A program made the translations under genes and the position numbers. Below are positions 33,975 to 43,561 of a DNA stretch of 64,000 nucleotides, one piece after another. The stretch's first letter is position 1. The number at the start of each line of letters is the position of its first letter. Origin of the DNA: Parafrankia sp041008525 (GTDB lineage Bacteria; Actinomycetota; Actinomycetes; Frankiales; Frankiaceae). Where the stretch lies: assembly GCF_041008525.1 (NCBI RefSeq), contig NZ_JBFLUG010000027.1, positions 8,818-72,817 of the forward strand, in the 5' to 3' direction. Under the pieces are notes generated by a model. That model was not told the DNA's origin and ran no database searches. It saw only the letters and a list, made by a program, of their open reading frames with translations.

Positions 33975-35441
33975 TCAGCTCAGCGGCAGGATCCGGACGA
34001 TCCGCAGGGATGTCGCTGACGCGCCCGCGGCGGGGAAGGCCACGCTGCCGTCGGCATAGTCCTTGGCCTCCACGTAGGTGTGATCCGGCACCGCGATCGT
34101 GAACTGGCCACCCACGGTGGTGCCGGTGGTGGCGTCGAAGACCTGGGCGGCGGTCGAGGAGCCGGACCGCCAGGTGAGCAGCATCCTCCCCGCCCCGTAG
34201 GTGACCAGGTGCGAGTGCTGGCTGCGGGCGGCGGTCACCACCGTCCGGTCGGACGCGCCCGTGGAGAAGTGCTCCAGCCGCACCTGGTTGCCGTTGCTCC
34301 AGGCCGTCCAGTAGCCCACGTCGCCGGCCAGCACGATGTTGCCGCCGAACAGCGTCCCGTCGCAGACTCCGGCGACGACGGTCTGGCGGGTGTCGGGCCG
34401 GGCGATGCGGCAGTTGTTGTCCGTCGCGCAGACCATCGCGAAGTGGCCGGTGCGGTCGTCCCAGACAAGGTGGGAGTCCCAGGCGTGGCTGCAGCCCCAC
34501 TCGAAGCTGTCGTGCCCGGAGACCAGGGCGCCGGTGGTGGCGTTGACGACCTGCATCCGGTCGCCCTCGTGGATGTCGACGCAGGCGCCGTTCGCCACGG
34601 TGATCGCGGCCTCGAAGTAGGCGGCGTAGTTGGTGCCGTCGAAGGACAGGGTGCCGTGGTGGTTGTACCACCAGACGAACAGGGCGCCGGGGTCGTAGCC
34701 GCCCCGGCTGGCGCTCAGGTTGGTGACCTGGCGTTCCCAGACCTGCCGGCCGGTGTTGTCCAGGCGGACCATCCACATCGTCCTGGTCGGGCTGGACGTC
34801 CCGCCGCACAGCTGGCCGCTGCCCTGCGGGCCGGGACGGGTCAGCAGGACCACCACCCCGTCCGCGTCGGCCCGGACGTCCTGCAGGTCGACGGCGTCGA
34901 GCGCGACGGGGGTGCCGACCAGCTGGTCGGCGCAGTCGAGCCGGCCCAGGCGGACCTTCGCGTCGGTGCCGAGCCAGGCCAGCCACGACCCGCCCGGCGC
35001 CGCGGCGATCGCGGCCGGCAGCGGGTCGGTGTCGCCCTGCCGCGCGAAGCTGACCACCGGCGATCCCAGGCTCACCTCGGTGATCCGCGTTGCCGGCGCG
35101 GCCCCTGCCGCCCGCCCGCAGGCGCCGGACACCGGCCCGGCCGGACCCGCGGTCCGCGTGGGCGTCGGAGTGCCCGCCGCGGTGGGCGAGGACGACGGCG
35201 TCGTCGGACGGACCGTCGGCGAGGCGGGCGGGGTGCCGGTCGGGTTGCCGGTCGGGTTGCCGGTCGGGCCGGCAGGCGGCTGCGACGGCGAGGCCGGCGG
35301 CGCCGAGGGCGAGGCCGGCGGGGTTGTGCCCGTGCCCCCTCCCCCGCCGGAGCCGACGGGGGCGCAGCCACCACCGATCGCGGCGACGGCGACGGCGACG
35401 GCCACCAGCACCGACCTGCGGACCGCTTGTGTCAACGACAT
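33975..35441 (-). CDS. Secreted lipoprotein with Pro/Thr-rich linker and beta-propeller-like domain
   Basis: 488 aa. A signal peptide (MSLTQAVRRSVLVAVAVAVAA) ends in lipobox IGGGC. Residues about 30-110 are a Pro/Thr/Ser/Gly linker, after which repeated units such as GRLDCADQL, MWMVRLDNTGRQVWERQV and MLLTWRSGSSTAAQVFDATTG recur at about 50 residue spacing, as in propeller folds. Eight or so cysteines suggest disulfides. Start 35441 is chosen for the signal peptide and GGAGAG upstream. No family is recognised. Confidence 0.8.
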   Translation of the reverse strand: MSLTQAVRRSVLVAVAVAVAAIGGGCAPVGSGGGGGTGTTPPASPSAPPASPSQPPAGPTGNPTGNPTGTPPASPTVRPTTPSSSPTAAGTPTPTRTAGPAGPVSGACGRAAGAAPATRITEVSLGSPVVSFARQGDTDPLPAAIAAAPGGSWLAWLGTDAKVRLGRLDCADQLVGTPVALDAVDLQDVRADADGVVVLLTRPGPQGSGQLCGGTSSPTRTMWMVRLDNTGRQVWERQVTNLSASRGGYDPGALFVWWYNHHGTLSFDGTNYAAYFEAAITVANGACVDIHEGDRMQVVNATTGALVSGHDSFEWGCSHAWDSHLVWDDRTGHFAMVCATDNNCRIARPDTRQTVVAGVCDGTLFGGNIVLAGDVGYWTAWSNGNQVRLEHFSTGASDRTVVTAARSQHSHLVTYGAGRMLLTWRSGSSTAAQVFDATTGTTVGGQFTIAVPDHTYVEAKDYADGSVAFPAAGASATSLRIVRILPLS

Positions 35442-35585
35442 GTGTTGAGCTCTCCGTCGAATCGGGTCCCCTCCCGCGGTCAAGTCGCTTCGTGACCGTG
35501 ATCGGTTGCCCGGCCCGGCGGAATTGTCCAAGTGGCGATGTTGTTGGCGCCGCTGACTGTCCAGGGCGAGGAAAGGCGATGCACC

Positions 35586-36227
35586 GTGAAGGTCGAAGTG
35601 TGGTCGGACGTCGTCTGCCCGTGGTGCTATATCGGCAAGCGGCGGCTGGAGAAGGCGCTCGCCTCGTACGAGCACGCGGGCGAGGTCGAGGTGGTCTGGC
35701 GCAGCTTCCAGCTCGATCCCACACAGCGGCGCGGTGAGAACCTCCCGACCTCGCAGATGCTGGCGAGCAAGTACGGCGTCAGCCCGGCGGAGGCCACGGC
35801 GATGAACGACCGGGTGACCGCGCTGGCCGCCGAGGAAGGCCTGGCCTACCGCCTCGACCTGGCCGTCACCGCCAACACCCTCGACGCGCACCGTCTCATC
35901 CACTTCGCGGCCACCCGCGGACTCGCCGACGCCGCCCAGGACCGGCTGCTGCGCGCCGCCCTGGTGGACGGCGCCGCCGTCGACGACCCGGACACCCTCG
36001 TCCGGCTCGCCGCCGAGGTCGGGCTTCCGGCCGACGCGACCCGCGAGGCCCTCGACGGCGGCGCGTACGCCGAGGACGTCCGGGCCGACCTCGAGCAGGC
36101 CCGCGCCCTCGGCATCCGCGGCGTGCCGTTCTACGCCGTCGACCGCACCTACGGTGTCTCCGGCGCGCAGCCGGTGGAGACGCTCCTGGACCTGCTTCGC
36201 CGGGCGTCGGCCCCCGTCGCGTCCTGA
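35586..36227 (+). CDS. DsbA/FrnE-like thioredoxin-fold oxidoreductase
   Basis: 213-aa DsbA-family protein, cytoplasmic because there is no signal peptide. Redox motif CPWC (VWSDVVCPWCYIGKRRLEKAL) at residues about 11-14, followed by the helical insertion and the cis-Pro loop IRGVPFYAVDRTYGVSGAQP. The GTG start at 35586 follows GAGGAAAGG; an ATG at 35532 is a less likely alternative. FrnE-type proteins act as thiol-disulfide oxidoreductases or isomerases. Confidence 0.9.
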   Translation: MKVEVWSDVVCPWCYIGKRRLEKALASYEHAGEVEVVWRSFQLDPTQRRGENLPTSQMLASKYGVSPAEATAMNDRVTALAAEEGLAYRLDLAVTANTLDAHRLIHFAATRGLADAAQDRLLRAALVDGAAVDDPDTLVRLAAEVGLPADATREALDGGAYAEDVRADLEQARALGIRGVPFYAVDRTYGVSGAQPVETLLDLLRRASAPVAS

Positions 36228-36286
36228 CCCCGGCGGCCGACGCCCACCCGCAGTGTGCGGCGACGCCTACCGCGGTGCGGCGACGC

Positions 36287-37915
36287 CTACCGGGGTGTGT
36301 GGACGTCCGGCCAGGGCGCGGCGGGCATCGCGGCGCCCAGGAGGAACGAGGGGTGCGGCGGCTGGTTGTAGGCGGTGTTCTGCCAGGCCACGGCCACCCG
36401 GTACTGCGGATCGTGCATCAGCGTGACGATGCGCCGGTCGGTGACGTGCGGTGTCGCGTAGATGCGCAGCGCCGAGCTGTCCGTCGTCGGCCAGATCACC
36501 TCCTCGCGCCAGTCGCCGAACAGGTCTGCGGACAGCGCCGGCGTCGCCTTCGTGCCGTTGGTGGCCACCACGCCGCTGGCGGTGAGCAGGCGGGTCTCGC
36601 CGGAGGTGTCGAGGATCCCGTCGCCGCCGGATGCCGACCACGACTCGGCACCGGGGCTGCCGGCCCAGATGTCGCCGGACACACCCCGCCCGTTGTCCCC
36701 GTTCGGCGGAGTCGTCCACAGGATCCGTCCGGTCGCCGCCTCCGCCATCCACGAGCTGGGCTTGCTGGCATCCTCGTCGACCTTGAAGACCTCCAGGCCG
36801 GGACGGGCCGGGTCGAGGTCGCCGACGTGCATCGCGTCGCCATGCCCGTTGCGGGTGTTCCACAGGCCGGTGCCGTTGTCGTCGACCGCCATCGACCCGT
36901 AGACGATCTCGTCGCGGCCGTCCCGGTCGACGTCGGCGACGGAGAGGTTGTGGTTGCCCTGGCCGGCCCACGCCGAACCGGCGGTGGAGCTGTCGAACGT
37001 CCAGACCCGTCGCAGCTGACCGTTGCGGAAGTTCCAGGCAACGAGCACCGTCCGGGTGTAGTAGCCGCGGGCCATGACCAGGCTGGGCTGCCGGCCGTCG
37101 AGGTAGGCGGTGGCGGCCAGGAAGCGATCGACCCGGTTGCCGTAGCTGTCGCCCCAGCTCGCGACATCCCCGCGGGCGGGGAGGTAGCTCACGGTGCTGC
37201 GGGCCGCGCCCGTCCGGCCGTCGAACACGGTGAGGAACTCGGGGCCGGCGAGCACGTAGCCGGAGGCGTTGCGGTGGTCCGCCGCCGGGTTCCCGATCAC
37301 GGTGCCGCGCCCGTCGACGGTGCCGTCCGCGGTCTTCAGTGCGACCTCGGCGCCGCCGTCACCGTCGTAGTCGTACACCTGGAACTGGGTGTAGTGGGCG
37401 CCGGCGCGGATGTTGCGCCCCAGGTCGATCCGCCACAGGCGGGCGCCGGACAGCTCGTACGCATCCAGGTAGACGTTGCCGGTGTAGCCAGCCTGGGAGT
37501 TGTCCTTCGCGTTGGACGGATCCCACTTCACGACGATCTCGTACTCGCCGTCACCGTCGAGGTCGCCGACGCTGGCGTCGTTGGCGGTGTAGGTGTAGGA
37601 CACGTTGTCCGGCATCCGCCCGCCGGGGGGCACCTGCAGGGGGACGTCGAGGTATCCCTGCCCCAGCCGCACCGCCGGGCCGGCGGCGGGCTGTTCGACG
37701 CCGCCCACGACGTCGCGCACCGTGTAGGTCGCGTCCGCGGCCGCGCCCGCGTCAAGGTAGTTCGTCGTCGCGCTCAGCGGCGCGGACGTCAGCCGGGTGG
37801 TGCCGCGGTACACGTGGAAGGCGATGTCGCGCGGGTCGGTAGCCAGCAGCCGCCAGCTGACGAGGTTCCCGGTGCCCGATCGCACGCTCACGGAACCGCG
37901 GCCCAGCCTCTCCAC
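36287..37915 (-). CDS. Rhamnogalacturonan lyase (PL11), signal peptide in another frame
   Basis: 542 aa with the family 11 polysaccharide lyase layout: N-terminal RLGRGSVSVRSGTGNLVSWRLL, an eight-bladed propeller with calcium-binding repeats DLDGDGEYEIVVKWDPSNAKDNS, DYDGDGGAEVALKTADG, DVDRDGRDEIVYG, and the late DLFGDWREEVIWP. It cleaves pectin side-chain backbones outside the cell. In this frame only a GTG (37915) is available and there is no signal peptide. One frame away, 38058 (or 38028) to about 37930 encodes a good signal sequence (TVTGLLLAAGLATAAAC). A one-base change in the GC-rich stretch near 37930-37945 would join them. Confidence 0.85.
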   Translation of the reverse strand: MERLGRGSVSVRSGTGNLVSWRLLATDPRDIAFHVYRGTTRLTSAPLSATTNYLDAGAAADATYTVRDVVGGVEQPAAGPAVRLGQGYLDVPLQVPPGGRMPDNVSYTYTANDASVGDLDGDGEYEIVVKWDPSNAKDNSQAGYTGNVYLDAYELSGARLWRIDLGRNIRAGAHYTQFQVYDYDGDGGAEVALKTADGTVDGRGTVIGNPAADHRNASGYVLAGPEFLTVFDGRTGAARSTVSYLPARGDVASWGDSYGNRVDRFLAATAYLDGRQPSLVMARGYYTRTVLVAWNFRNGQLRRVWTFDSSTAGSAWAGQGNHNLSVADVDRDGRDEIVYGSMAVDDNGTGLWNTRNGHGDAMHVGDLDPARPGLEVFKVDEDASKPSSWMAEAATGRILWTTPPNGDNGRGVSGDIWAGSPGAESWSASGGDGILDTSGETRLLTASGVVATNGTKATPALSADLFGDWREEVIWPTTDSSALRIYATPHVTDRRIVTLMHDPQYRVAVAWQNTAYNQPPHPSFLLGAAMPAAPWPDVHTPR

Positions 37916-38192
37916 CTGCCGCCCGGCCCGGCCGGGGCCGGTTCACAGGCCGCTGCCGTGGCCAGGCCGGCGGCGAGCAGCAGCCCGGTGACGGTGTGGC
38001 GTCGCCGCGGGCGGTCGCGATCAGGCATTCGGACGGTGAGGTGAGTCCGACGACTCATCTGTTTCTTCTCCCTGCCCCCACCCCACGCGAAACAGCAGCC
38101 CCGTCTGACGACGTGGCTGAACCACGATAGCCACGCGGCTGTTTCCCGCCGAATAGATGCGCCTTATCCCGTGCTCCAGCGCTGCGGCGGAG

Positions 38193-38804
38193 TCAGAGGC
38201 GGCCGGCGATGGTGCGGGCCAGGTCCTCGAGAGGGCCGCGGTTCTCCGCGGGGTCGTTGCTGCGTACCAGGTTGACGGAGACGGAGAAGCCGTCCTTGGT
38301 GACGAAGACGGCGTAGTCCCCGATGAAGGCCTCGTCGCCGACGCCGGGCAGCGGCTGGAGCTGGTGCCCGGTGTCGCGCTCGGCGGCGTAGTAGTTCTGC
38401 GCCGTCTGCCCGACACGGACTTCGACCTGGGCGGTCGGACCGTTCGGCGGCGCGACGTAGGTGCAGGTCTCGTCCACCGCCTCCGCGCCGGCCAGCGGTG
38501 TTCCCGCAAGCTGCTCGGCCTCCGGCTGCGAGACGATGCCGCAGGGATTCGCTGTGCCGTCGTCGGATGACGCGGCGGGCGCGGCAGTCGTTGCCGCATC
38601 ACCGTCGGCGGTCCGTGCGCCGGCGTTGCCGCCGCCCGCCCCTCCCGCCGCTCCCACGGACTCCGCGGCCGATGGCGGCAACGATGTCGCATCGTCGTCA
38701 GCGGAGGCACCGCAGCCGGCCAGCCCGAGCGATACGAAGATCATGAATGTCAGCAGGACCGCGCGTGTGACGACGCGGACGCGACTGATGGCAGGACGGT
38801 ACAT
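38193..38804 (-). CDS. Lipoprotein, DUF3558-like
   Basis: 203 aa. Signal peptide with lipobox LGLAGC, an Ala/Gly/Ser linker (about 35-85), then a globular domain starting NPCGIVSQPEAEQL with two cysteines (CGI and CTYV) and an NLVRSND strand near the end. This layout resembles the DUF3558 lipoproteins of actinobacteria, whose role is unclear. Confidence 0.8.
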   Translation of the reverse strand: MYRPAISRVRVVTRAVLLTFMIFVSLGLAGCGASADDDATSLPPSAAESVGAAGGAGGGNAGARTADGDAATTAAPAASSDDGTANPCGIVSQPEAEQLAGTPLAGAEAVDETCTYVAPPNGPTAQVEVRVGQTAQNYYAAERDTGHQLQPLPGVGDEAFIGDYAVFVTKDGFSVSVNLVRSNDPAENRGPLEDLARTIAGRL

Positions 38805-38929
38805 ACGAGCCCCCCGATACCGACGTCCGCTGGCTCACCCCTGCGCCAGACGGGCAGGTGAGGACGGTACTCCTGTCCCCACCTGCGGCATAGGCCCCGG
38901 TCACGACGCCGGCGCGGGTCCGGGGGACG

Positions 38930-39412
38930 TTACCCGGGCCGCACCAGGGTCGCCAGCTGGTCGGTGAGCCGTTCCGGACGGAGCTGGCCGTCGACGGTGA
39001 CGCCCTCGTCGGGGCCGAGGGGTTCGAGCGCGGCCAGCTGCGAGTCGAGCAGGGTGGCGGGCATCCAGTGGCCGCGACGTTCGGCGAGTCGCCGGCGCAG
39101 TTCCGGCTCCGGCACGTCGACGTGCGCGAACAGGACGTCCCCCGCAGTCCGCAGCAGGTCGCGGTAGCTGCGGCGTAGCGCCGAGCAGGCGACGATCCCG
39201 TCGGGGCGCGTGGCCATCCAGTCACGGACGGCGCGCAGCCACGGCCACCGGTCGTCGTCGGTCAGCGCGGAACCGGCGGTCATCTTCGCCCGGTTCGCCG
39301 GCGGGTGCAGATCGTCCCCTTCCAGGAAGGGACGCCCCAGCCGCTCGGCGACGGCCGACGCGAGGGTGGACTTGCCGCAGCCGCTGACCCCGATGACCAC
39401 AAGCACCGTCAT
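38930..39412 (-). CDS. gntK: Gluconokinase
   Basis: 160-aa small kinase with Walker A GVSGCGKST at the N-terminus, and family features FLEGDDLHPPANRAKM, GSALTDDDRWPWL, CSALRRSYRDLLR and RRGHWMPATLLDSQLAALE. It phosphorylates gluconate to 6-phosphogluconate for the pentose phosphate pathway. Length is normal. Start 39412 is where the family begins; the longer frame upstream is not conserved-looking. No gluconate permease or repressor is adjacent. Confidence 0.93.
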   Translation of the reverse strand: MTVLVVIGVSGCGKSTLASAVAERLGRPFLEGDDLHPPANRAKMTAGSALTDDDRWPWLRAVRDWMATRPDGIVACSALRRSYRDLLRTAGDVLFAHVDVPEPELRRRLAERRGHWMPATLLDSQLAALEPLGPDEGVTVDGQLRPERLTDQLATLVRPG

Positions 39413-39549
39413 ACCGAATGCCGTCCGGCCGGCGGACCCGGTACTCGATTGTGTGAAACCACCATGAACGACGATTTTTGCATCGCCAGCGACCGGTCGA
39501 AGCGAGGGCGGCACCCGCGGTGCGCGGTTCCGGTCACGGCCCGCCTGTC

Positions 39550-40554
39550 CTACAGCCTCGCGGCCGCCGCATCGACCGGAAGCGCGGGAGGATTCTCCGT
39601 CAACCAGCTGGCGGCCTGGCGCTGGCCGCGGAGGGCAAGCCCGAGCCGGCGGCGGATCACGGCCGCTCGCGAATTCGCGTCGAACCTGGCGAGCACGTCC
39701 ATGCCGGCCCGGACGGCGATGCCCGGAACCCGCAGAACAGGACGTCCCGGCTCGAACGCCTGGTAGATCGAACGCACGGTGTGGCCTTCGGCCGGGTGTG
39801 TCACCACCGTCGGCGGGTCGGCCGCGCCGACGAGGGTGGCGACCCCCGCCGCGACGGCGTCGACGTGGGCCGCGGCGACCGGTTGGCTGCCGTCGCCCAC
39901 CATGACCAGGGGCAGCCGCCGCGGCAGTGACGCGAGCGGATACGAGGGACGCCGGCCCGCCCCGTACAGCGACGGAATGCGGTAGACGGTGATCTGCGGG
40001 CCGCCTCGGCCGCGTACCGCGCCCAGCACCTGCTCGCCTCGGACGCGGGACGCGCCGTAGGCGTCCATCGGGGAGAAGCTGTCGCGCTCGTCCAGCACCG
40101 GCGCCATGCCCTGGACGGCGGTTGAGCTGAGGTGGACCAGACGCGGCACGCCGGCCTCCGCACAGGCCAGGGCCAGCAGCAGCGGCCAGGCCGCGTTCGC
40201 TCCGTGGAGCTCGTCCGGAGTCCGCCCCCGGGCCGAGGGCAGGCCGGCCGCGTTGACGGCGACATCGTGGTCGAGCAGGTCCAGCGCGACGCCGTCAACC
40301 TCATCCGCCACATACGCGGTGACCTGCTCGGTGGCTTTCTCCACCGTCGCCAGGTCAGGGAGCTGCCCGGTTGATGCGCCGGGATGCGGTACGCCGGGAT
40401 GCGGTACGCCGAGGTGTGGTGCGCCAGGGTTGCCGGGTGGCACCCGGAGGCGAACCGCACGCAACGGCGTGACGTGGTGGCCGCCGCGCCGGAGCTCGGC
40501 CTCTATCACCGTGCCGAGATACCCGGTTGCCCCGAACAGAGCGACTCTCGCCAT
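39550..40554 (-). CDS. NAD(P)-dependent epimerase/dehydratase-like protein
   Basis: 334 aa. Extended-SDR opening MARVALFGATGYLGTVIE with the GxxGxxG nucleotide motif, VNAAGLPSA, HLSSTAVQGM and catalytic DAYGASRVRGE (the usual YxxxK has Arg for Lys), then YRIPSLYGAG. The Lys-to-Arg change may alter or remove catalysis. An insert near residues 45-65 has LGVPHPGVPHPG repeats. Substrate is unknown. Confidence 0.8.
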   Translation of the reverse strand: MARVALFGATGYLGTVIEAELRRGGHHVTPLRAVRLRVPPGNPGAPHLGVPHPGVPHPGASTGQLPDLATVEKATEQVTAYVADEVDGVALDLLDHDVAVNAAGLPSARGRTPDELHGANAAWPLLLALACAEAGVPRLVHLSSTAVQGMAPVLDERDSFSPMDAYGASRVRGEQVLGAVRGRGGPQITVYRIPSLYGAGRRPSYPLASLPRRLPLVMVGDGSQPVAAAHVDAVAAGVATLVGAADPPTVVTHPAEGHTVRSIYQAFEPGRPVLRVPGIAVRAGMDVLARFDANSRAAVIRRRLGLALRGQRQAASWLTENPPALPVDAAAARL

Positions 40555-40848
40555 TCGCACTGATCCCATCCACACAAGCGGGTGAACCGTACCCTGTCCG
40601 CCGGGTCGGCGGCATCCATCGCAACCGTCATGCGACACGACAGCCTTCCATCACCGTAGGCGATCGGCCCACCACATCATGTGCACCCGACCGTCTCCGC
40701 GCGTCGAGGTGACATTCGGAGCGACCAATACTCACGCAGAGTAACGTCGCCGGCACTGTCTCGGCCCTTCCGGAGGGACCTGTGCGACTCGTCCAGTGAT
40801 GGCCGTTTTCCGCAGGCCGGTCCACAGATCAGCGAGGAGGCCCGCCCC

Positions 40849-42009
40849 ATGCACATTGTGACGGTGGTACCTGTTGTGGACGCGCGCCACGGCGGCGGCA
40901 TCGGGGAGCGCGGACTGCAGCTCGCGTCAGGATTCGGTCGTCTGGGCGGCACCGACGTCAGCTCGGAGCTTCTGACGCTGGACCTCGGTCTCACCTCCGA
41001 CCACAGAGACACGGCAGCCCCGGCGGTCATCACAGCACTGCCATGCCGAAACCGCAGGTACTACCTTCCCGGGAATCCCGCCATGGTCGCCGAACGGGTA
41101 CGCGCGGCCGATGTCGTCCATCTGCTCAACCACTGGACCGTTCTCAACGTCATCGCCGCGCGGGCCGCTGTCCGCCATGGCATTCCGTACGTCTTCTCGC
41201 CCTGTGGCTCGCTGCCGATCCGAGGGCGCAGCCGGCTGACGAAGGGTTCCTACGACCTGGCTGTGGGCCGCCGGCTGGTCCGGCAGGCCGCGGGAGTCGT
41301 CGCGGTCACCGATGCCGAACGCGCCGACTTCGCGGCCCATCGGGTGGATCCCCGTGCTGTGATGGTCGTACCCAACGGGGTCTCGTCAACCGACCACGAA
41401 GAGGACACCGGCGGCGAGACACTCGCCCGGCACGGCCTTACCAGCGGCCGCTATGTGCTGTTCCTCGGGCGACTCAACTGGATCAAGGGAGTGGACCTGC
41501 TCGTCGAGGCGTTCCTGTCGGCGGTGCCGGCCGGATCCGGGTGGCGCTGCGCGATCGCCGGGCCCGACGAAGGGATGCTGGCCGGCCTCGCCGCGAAGGT
41601 GGCGGCGGCCGGCGCCGGCGACCAGGTCTGTTTCACCGGGATGGTCCGCGGCCCCGCACGCACCGAGCTGCTGCGCGGCGCGGCGCTGCTGGCGGTGCCG
41701 TCCCGGCATGAGGCGATGTCGATCGTCGCCCTGGAGGCCGGCATCAACGGCACCCCCGTTCTCCTCACCGACCGCTGCGGCTTCGACGAGGTCGAGCGCA
41801 GCGGGGGCGGCTGGGTCGTGCCGGCGACGACCGAGGCGCTCGCCGCCGGGCTGCGGGTGGCGCTGCGCGACCCGGACGAGCTCGGACGGCGCGGCAGGAC
41901 CCTCCAGGAGCTGGTCTCCCGCGAGTACACCTGGGAGCGGGCGGCCCACAGCCACCTCCAGCTCTTCGACCAGGCCCTCGCAGGCCGCGGACGTCGGCAG
42001 ACAAGCTGA
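40849..42009 (+). CDS. GT4-family glycosyltransferase
   Basis: 386-aa GT-B enzyme. GGGIGERGLQLASGF opening, LNHWTVLNVIAARAAVRHGIPYVFSPCGSLP acceptor half, then VLFLGRLNWIKGVDLLVEAF and the donor motif SRHEAMSIVALEAG with the paired Glu residues. It probably adds a sugar to a cell-surface polysaccharide or small molecule. GCGAGGAGG lies 9 nt before ATG 40849. Confidence 0.9.
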   Translation: MHIVTVVPVVDARHGGGIGERGLQLASGFGRLGGTDVSSELLTLDLGLTSDHRDTAAPAVITALPCRNRRYYLPGNPAMVAERVRAADVVHLLNHWTVLNVIAARAAVRHGIPYVFSPCGSLPIRGRSRLTKGSYDLAVGRRLVRQAAGVVAVTDAERADFAAHRVDPRAVMVVPNGVSSTDHEEDTGGETLARHGLTSGRYVLFLGRLNWIKGVDLLVEAFLSAVPAGSGWRCAIAGPDEGMLAGLAAKVAAAGAGDQVCFTGMVRGPARTELLRGAALLAVPSRHEAMSIVALEAGINGTPVLLTDRCGFDEVERSGGGWVVPATTEALAAGLRVALRDPDELGRRGRTLQELVSREYTWERAAHSHLQLFDQALAGRGRRQTS

Positions 42010-42010
42010 A

Positions 42011-42040
42011 CCCGGTCCCGGTCCCGGTCCCGGTCCCGGT
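42011..42040. repeat. Five CCCGGT hexamers
   Basis: CCCGGT is repeated five times just after the GT4 stop and before the end of the convergent lipoprotein gene. Likely slippage-prone filler. Confidence 0.9.
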
Positions 42041-42065
42041 CCGGTGCCGGCCCGCCGGCAGCCGG

Positions 42066-42557
42066 TCAGTCGCAGAGCTGCTTCCAGGTGGTGGCGCCGA
42101 GCCGCAGGGTGAACGTGACGCGGTGTCCGGCATCGTCGGTGAAGACGACCTGCGTCGGGCTCACCGGCGTCAGGGTGCCCAGCTGGTAGGGATTGCCCCA
42201 GCCGGCGGGCGGATTGACGTTGCCGTCATGCAGCGGCGGAACCAGCTCGTAGTAACTCTCCCGGTGACGTGCCTCGCTGATCCCGCAGTGGGTGTAAAGC
42301 CGGTACGGCTCCCCCGCTCCCGGGAATGTGGGGTTCACCGGCGACAGGAGCGTGGCCGGAGGTGCTGCCGGTGACGACCGCGCGGGCGGTGACGACGGCG
42401 CGGGCGGAAGTACCGCGGGTGCGGATTCCGCCGACGAGGAACAACCGCCGAGCGACACCGTCAGGCTGGCCGCCATCGCGGCGCCGGCTGCGCGGACGCG
42501 CGGACCTTTCCAGGTACAGGGGCGGGCGTACCTGGGAGACCGGGCGAATACGCGCAT
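42066..42557 (-). CDS. Small lipoprotein of unknown function
   Basis: 163 aa. Signal peptide with lipobox VSLGGC, a Pro/Ser linker, and a compact C-terminal domain with Cys residues in HCGISEARHRESYY and at the C-terminus (KQLCD), likely a disulfide. Start 42557 is taken just before the basic residues; a start at 42587 adds ten. No known family. Confidence 0.7.
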   Translation of the reverse strand: MRVFARSPRYARPCTWKGPRVRAAGAAMAASLTVSLGGCSSSAESAPAVLPPAPSSPPARSSPAAPPATLLSPVNPTFPGAGEPYRLYTHCGISEARHRESYYELVPPLHDGNVNPPAGWGNPYQLGTLTPVSPTQVVFTDDAGHRVTFTLRLGATTWKQLCD

Positions 42558-42781
42558 CTGTTCTTCCTCGTTCTCACAAGGGATCATCGGCCTTTGGACG
42601 CGGCGGAGGCCGCCCCGGTTCCGAGAGGCTCGCGGCCGAGTGCCTCAGCCCGCCGCCCCGACCCGGTGTGTCCGGGGATGAACGCGCGTCTTCTCGCCCG
42701 GTTCGGCGCTGATGCCGTCCTACTACGTTCTGTTCAGGGGCGCCGCGCGTGACGATGGCCGGGAGAGACGGGGGTCTCACC

Positions 42782-43480
42782 ATGGATATCAGCCAGGCGC
42801 GGGTGGCGGCGACAGCCGTGCACCTGGCGCCGTCGTGGTCGACCGGGTTCGCCTCCGGGCTGTTCGCGCTTCTGCTGGTCGGCGCCCGGCCGTTGTGGAA
42901 GCACACCGGGCATCTCGACACGGCGGTACACGAGGGTGGGCACGCGTTGATGGCGTTCCTGTTCGACCGCATGTTCGTGACAGTCTGGCTCGAACGGAAC
43001 CAGAGTGGGCTGACGCGCTACTGGGGACCGCCACGCGGGCCGGGGCGGCTGGTGATCGCCGCGGCCGGCTACACGGCCCCCTCGCTGTGCGGGGTCGGCG
43101 GCGCCGGGCTGCTCGCGGCCGGGAACGTCACCGCGGCGCTGGTTCTCGCCGGGCTGGCCACCGTCGGTCTGCTGCTGGTGGTCGAGAACGGCTTCGGTGT
43201 GCTGGTGGTCCTCGTCATGCTCGCGTTCGTGGCGCTGGTCGGCACCAGGGGATCCCCGGGGGTCCAGCTGTTCGTCGCCTGCACGGTGAGCTGGTTCCTG
43301 CTGTTCTCAGCCATCCGTTCGCTGGGCATTCTGCGGCGGGCCCGGCGCTTCTCCCGATCGTCCGACGCCGACATGCTGGCCGCGTCGACCCACCTGCCGG
43401 CGGCGCTGTGGGTGGCGGCCTTCTATCTCGTCGACCTCTACTGTCTGCTGGTCGGAAGCCGACTGCTGATCGGTGGCTGA
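42782..43480 (+). CDS. M50-like membrane peptidase
   Basis: 232 aa. Zinc-binding HEGGHALMAFL within the first third, and at least five hydrophobic segments. The M50B-like family has this layout with HExxH in or beside a membrane helix. A third metal ligand is probably in a later segment but I cannot point to it securely. The likely role is intramembrane proteolysis or an inactive relative. Confidence 0.8.
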   Translation: MDISQARVAATAVHLAPSWSTGFASGLFALLLVGARPLWKHTGHLDTAVHEGGHALMAFLFDRMFVTVWLERNQSGLTRYWGPPRGPGRLVIAAAGYTAPSLCGVGGAGLLAAGNVTAALVLAGLATVGLLLVVENGFGVLVVLVMLAFVALVGTRGSPGVQLFVACTVSWFLLFSAIRSLGILRRARRFSRSSDADMLAASTHLPAALWVAAFYLVDLYCLLVGSRLLIGG

Positions 43481-43561
43481 GTGCCCTGCGAAGGCCTGGA
43501 ACCCCGATGGTGATGAGCATCCCAGGCCCGTACTGGACCGGCCGAGGTGAAGGATACACAG

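Noticed and set aside
36255..36292. Two 18-bp direct repeats 20 bp apart as an attachment site
   Set aside because: No integrase or other mobile gene nearby; they overlap the end of the lyase gene and look like local slippage.
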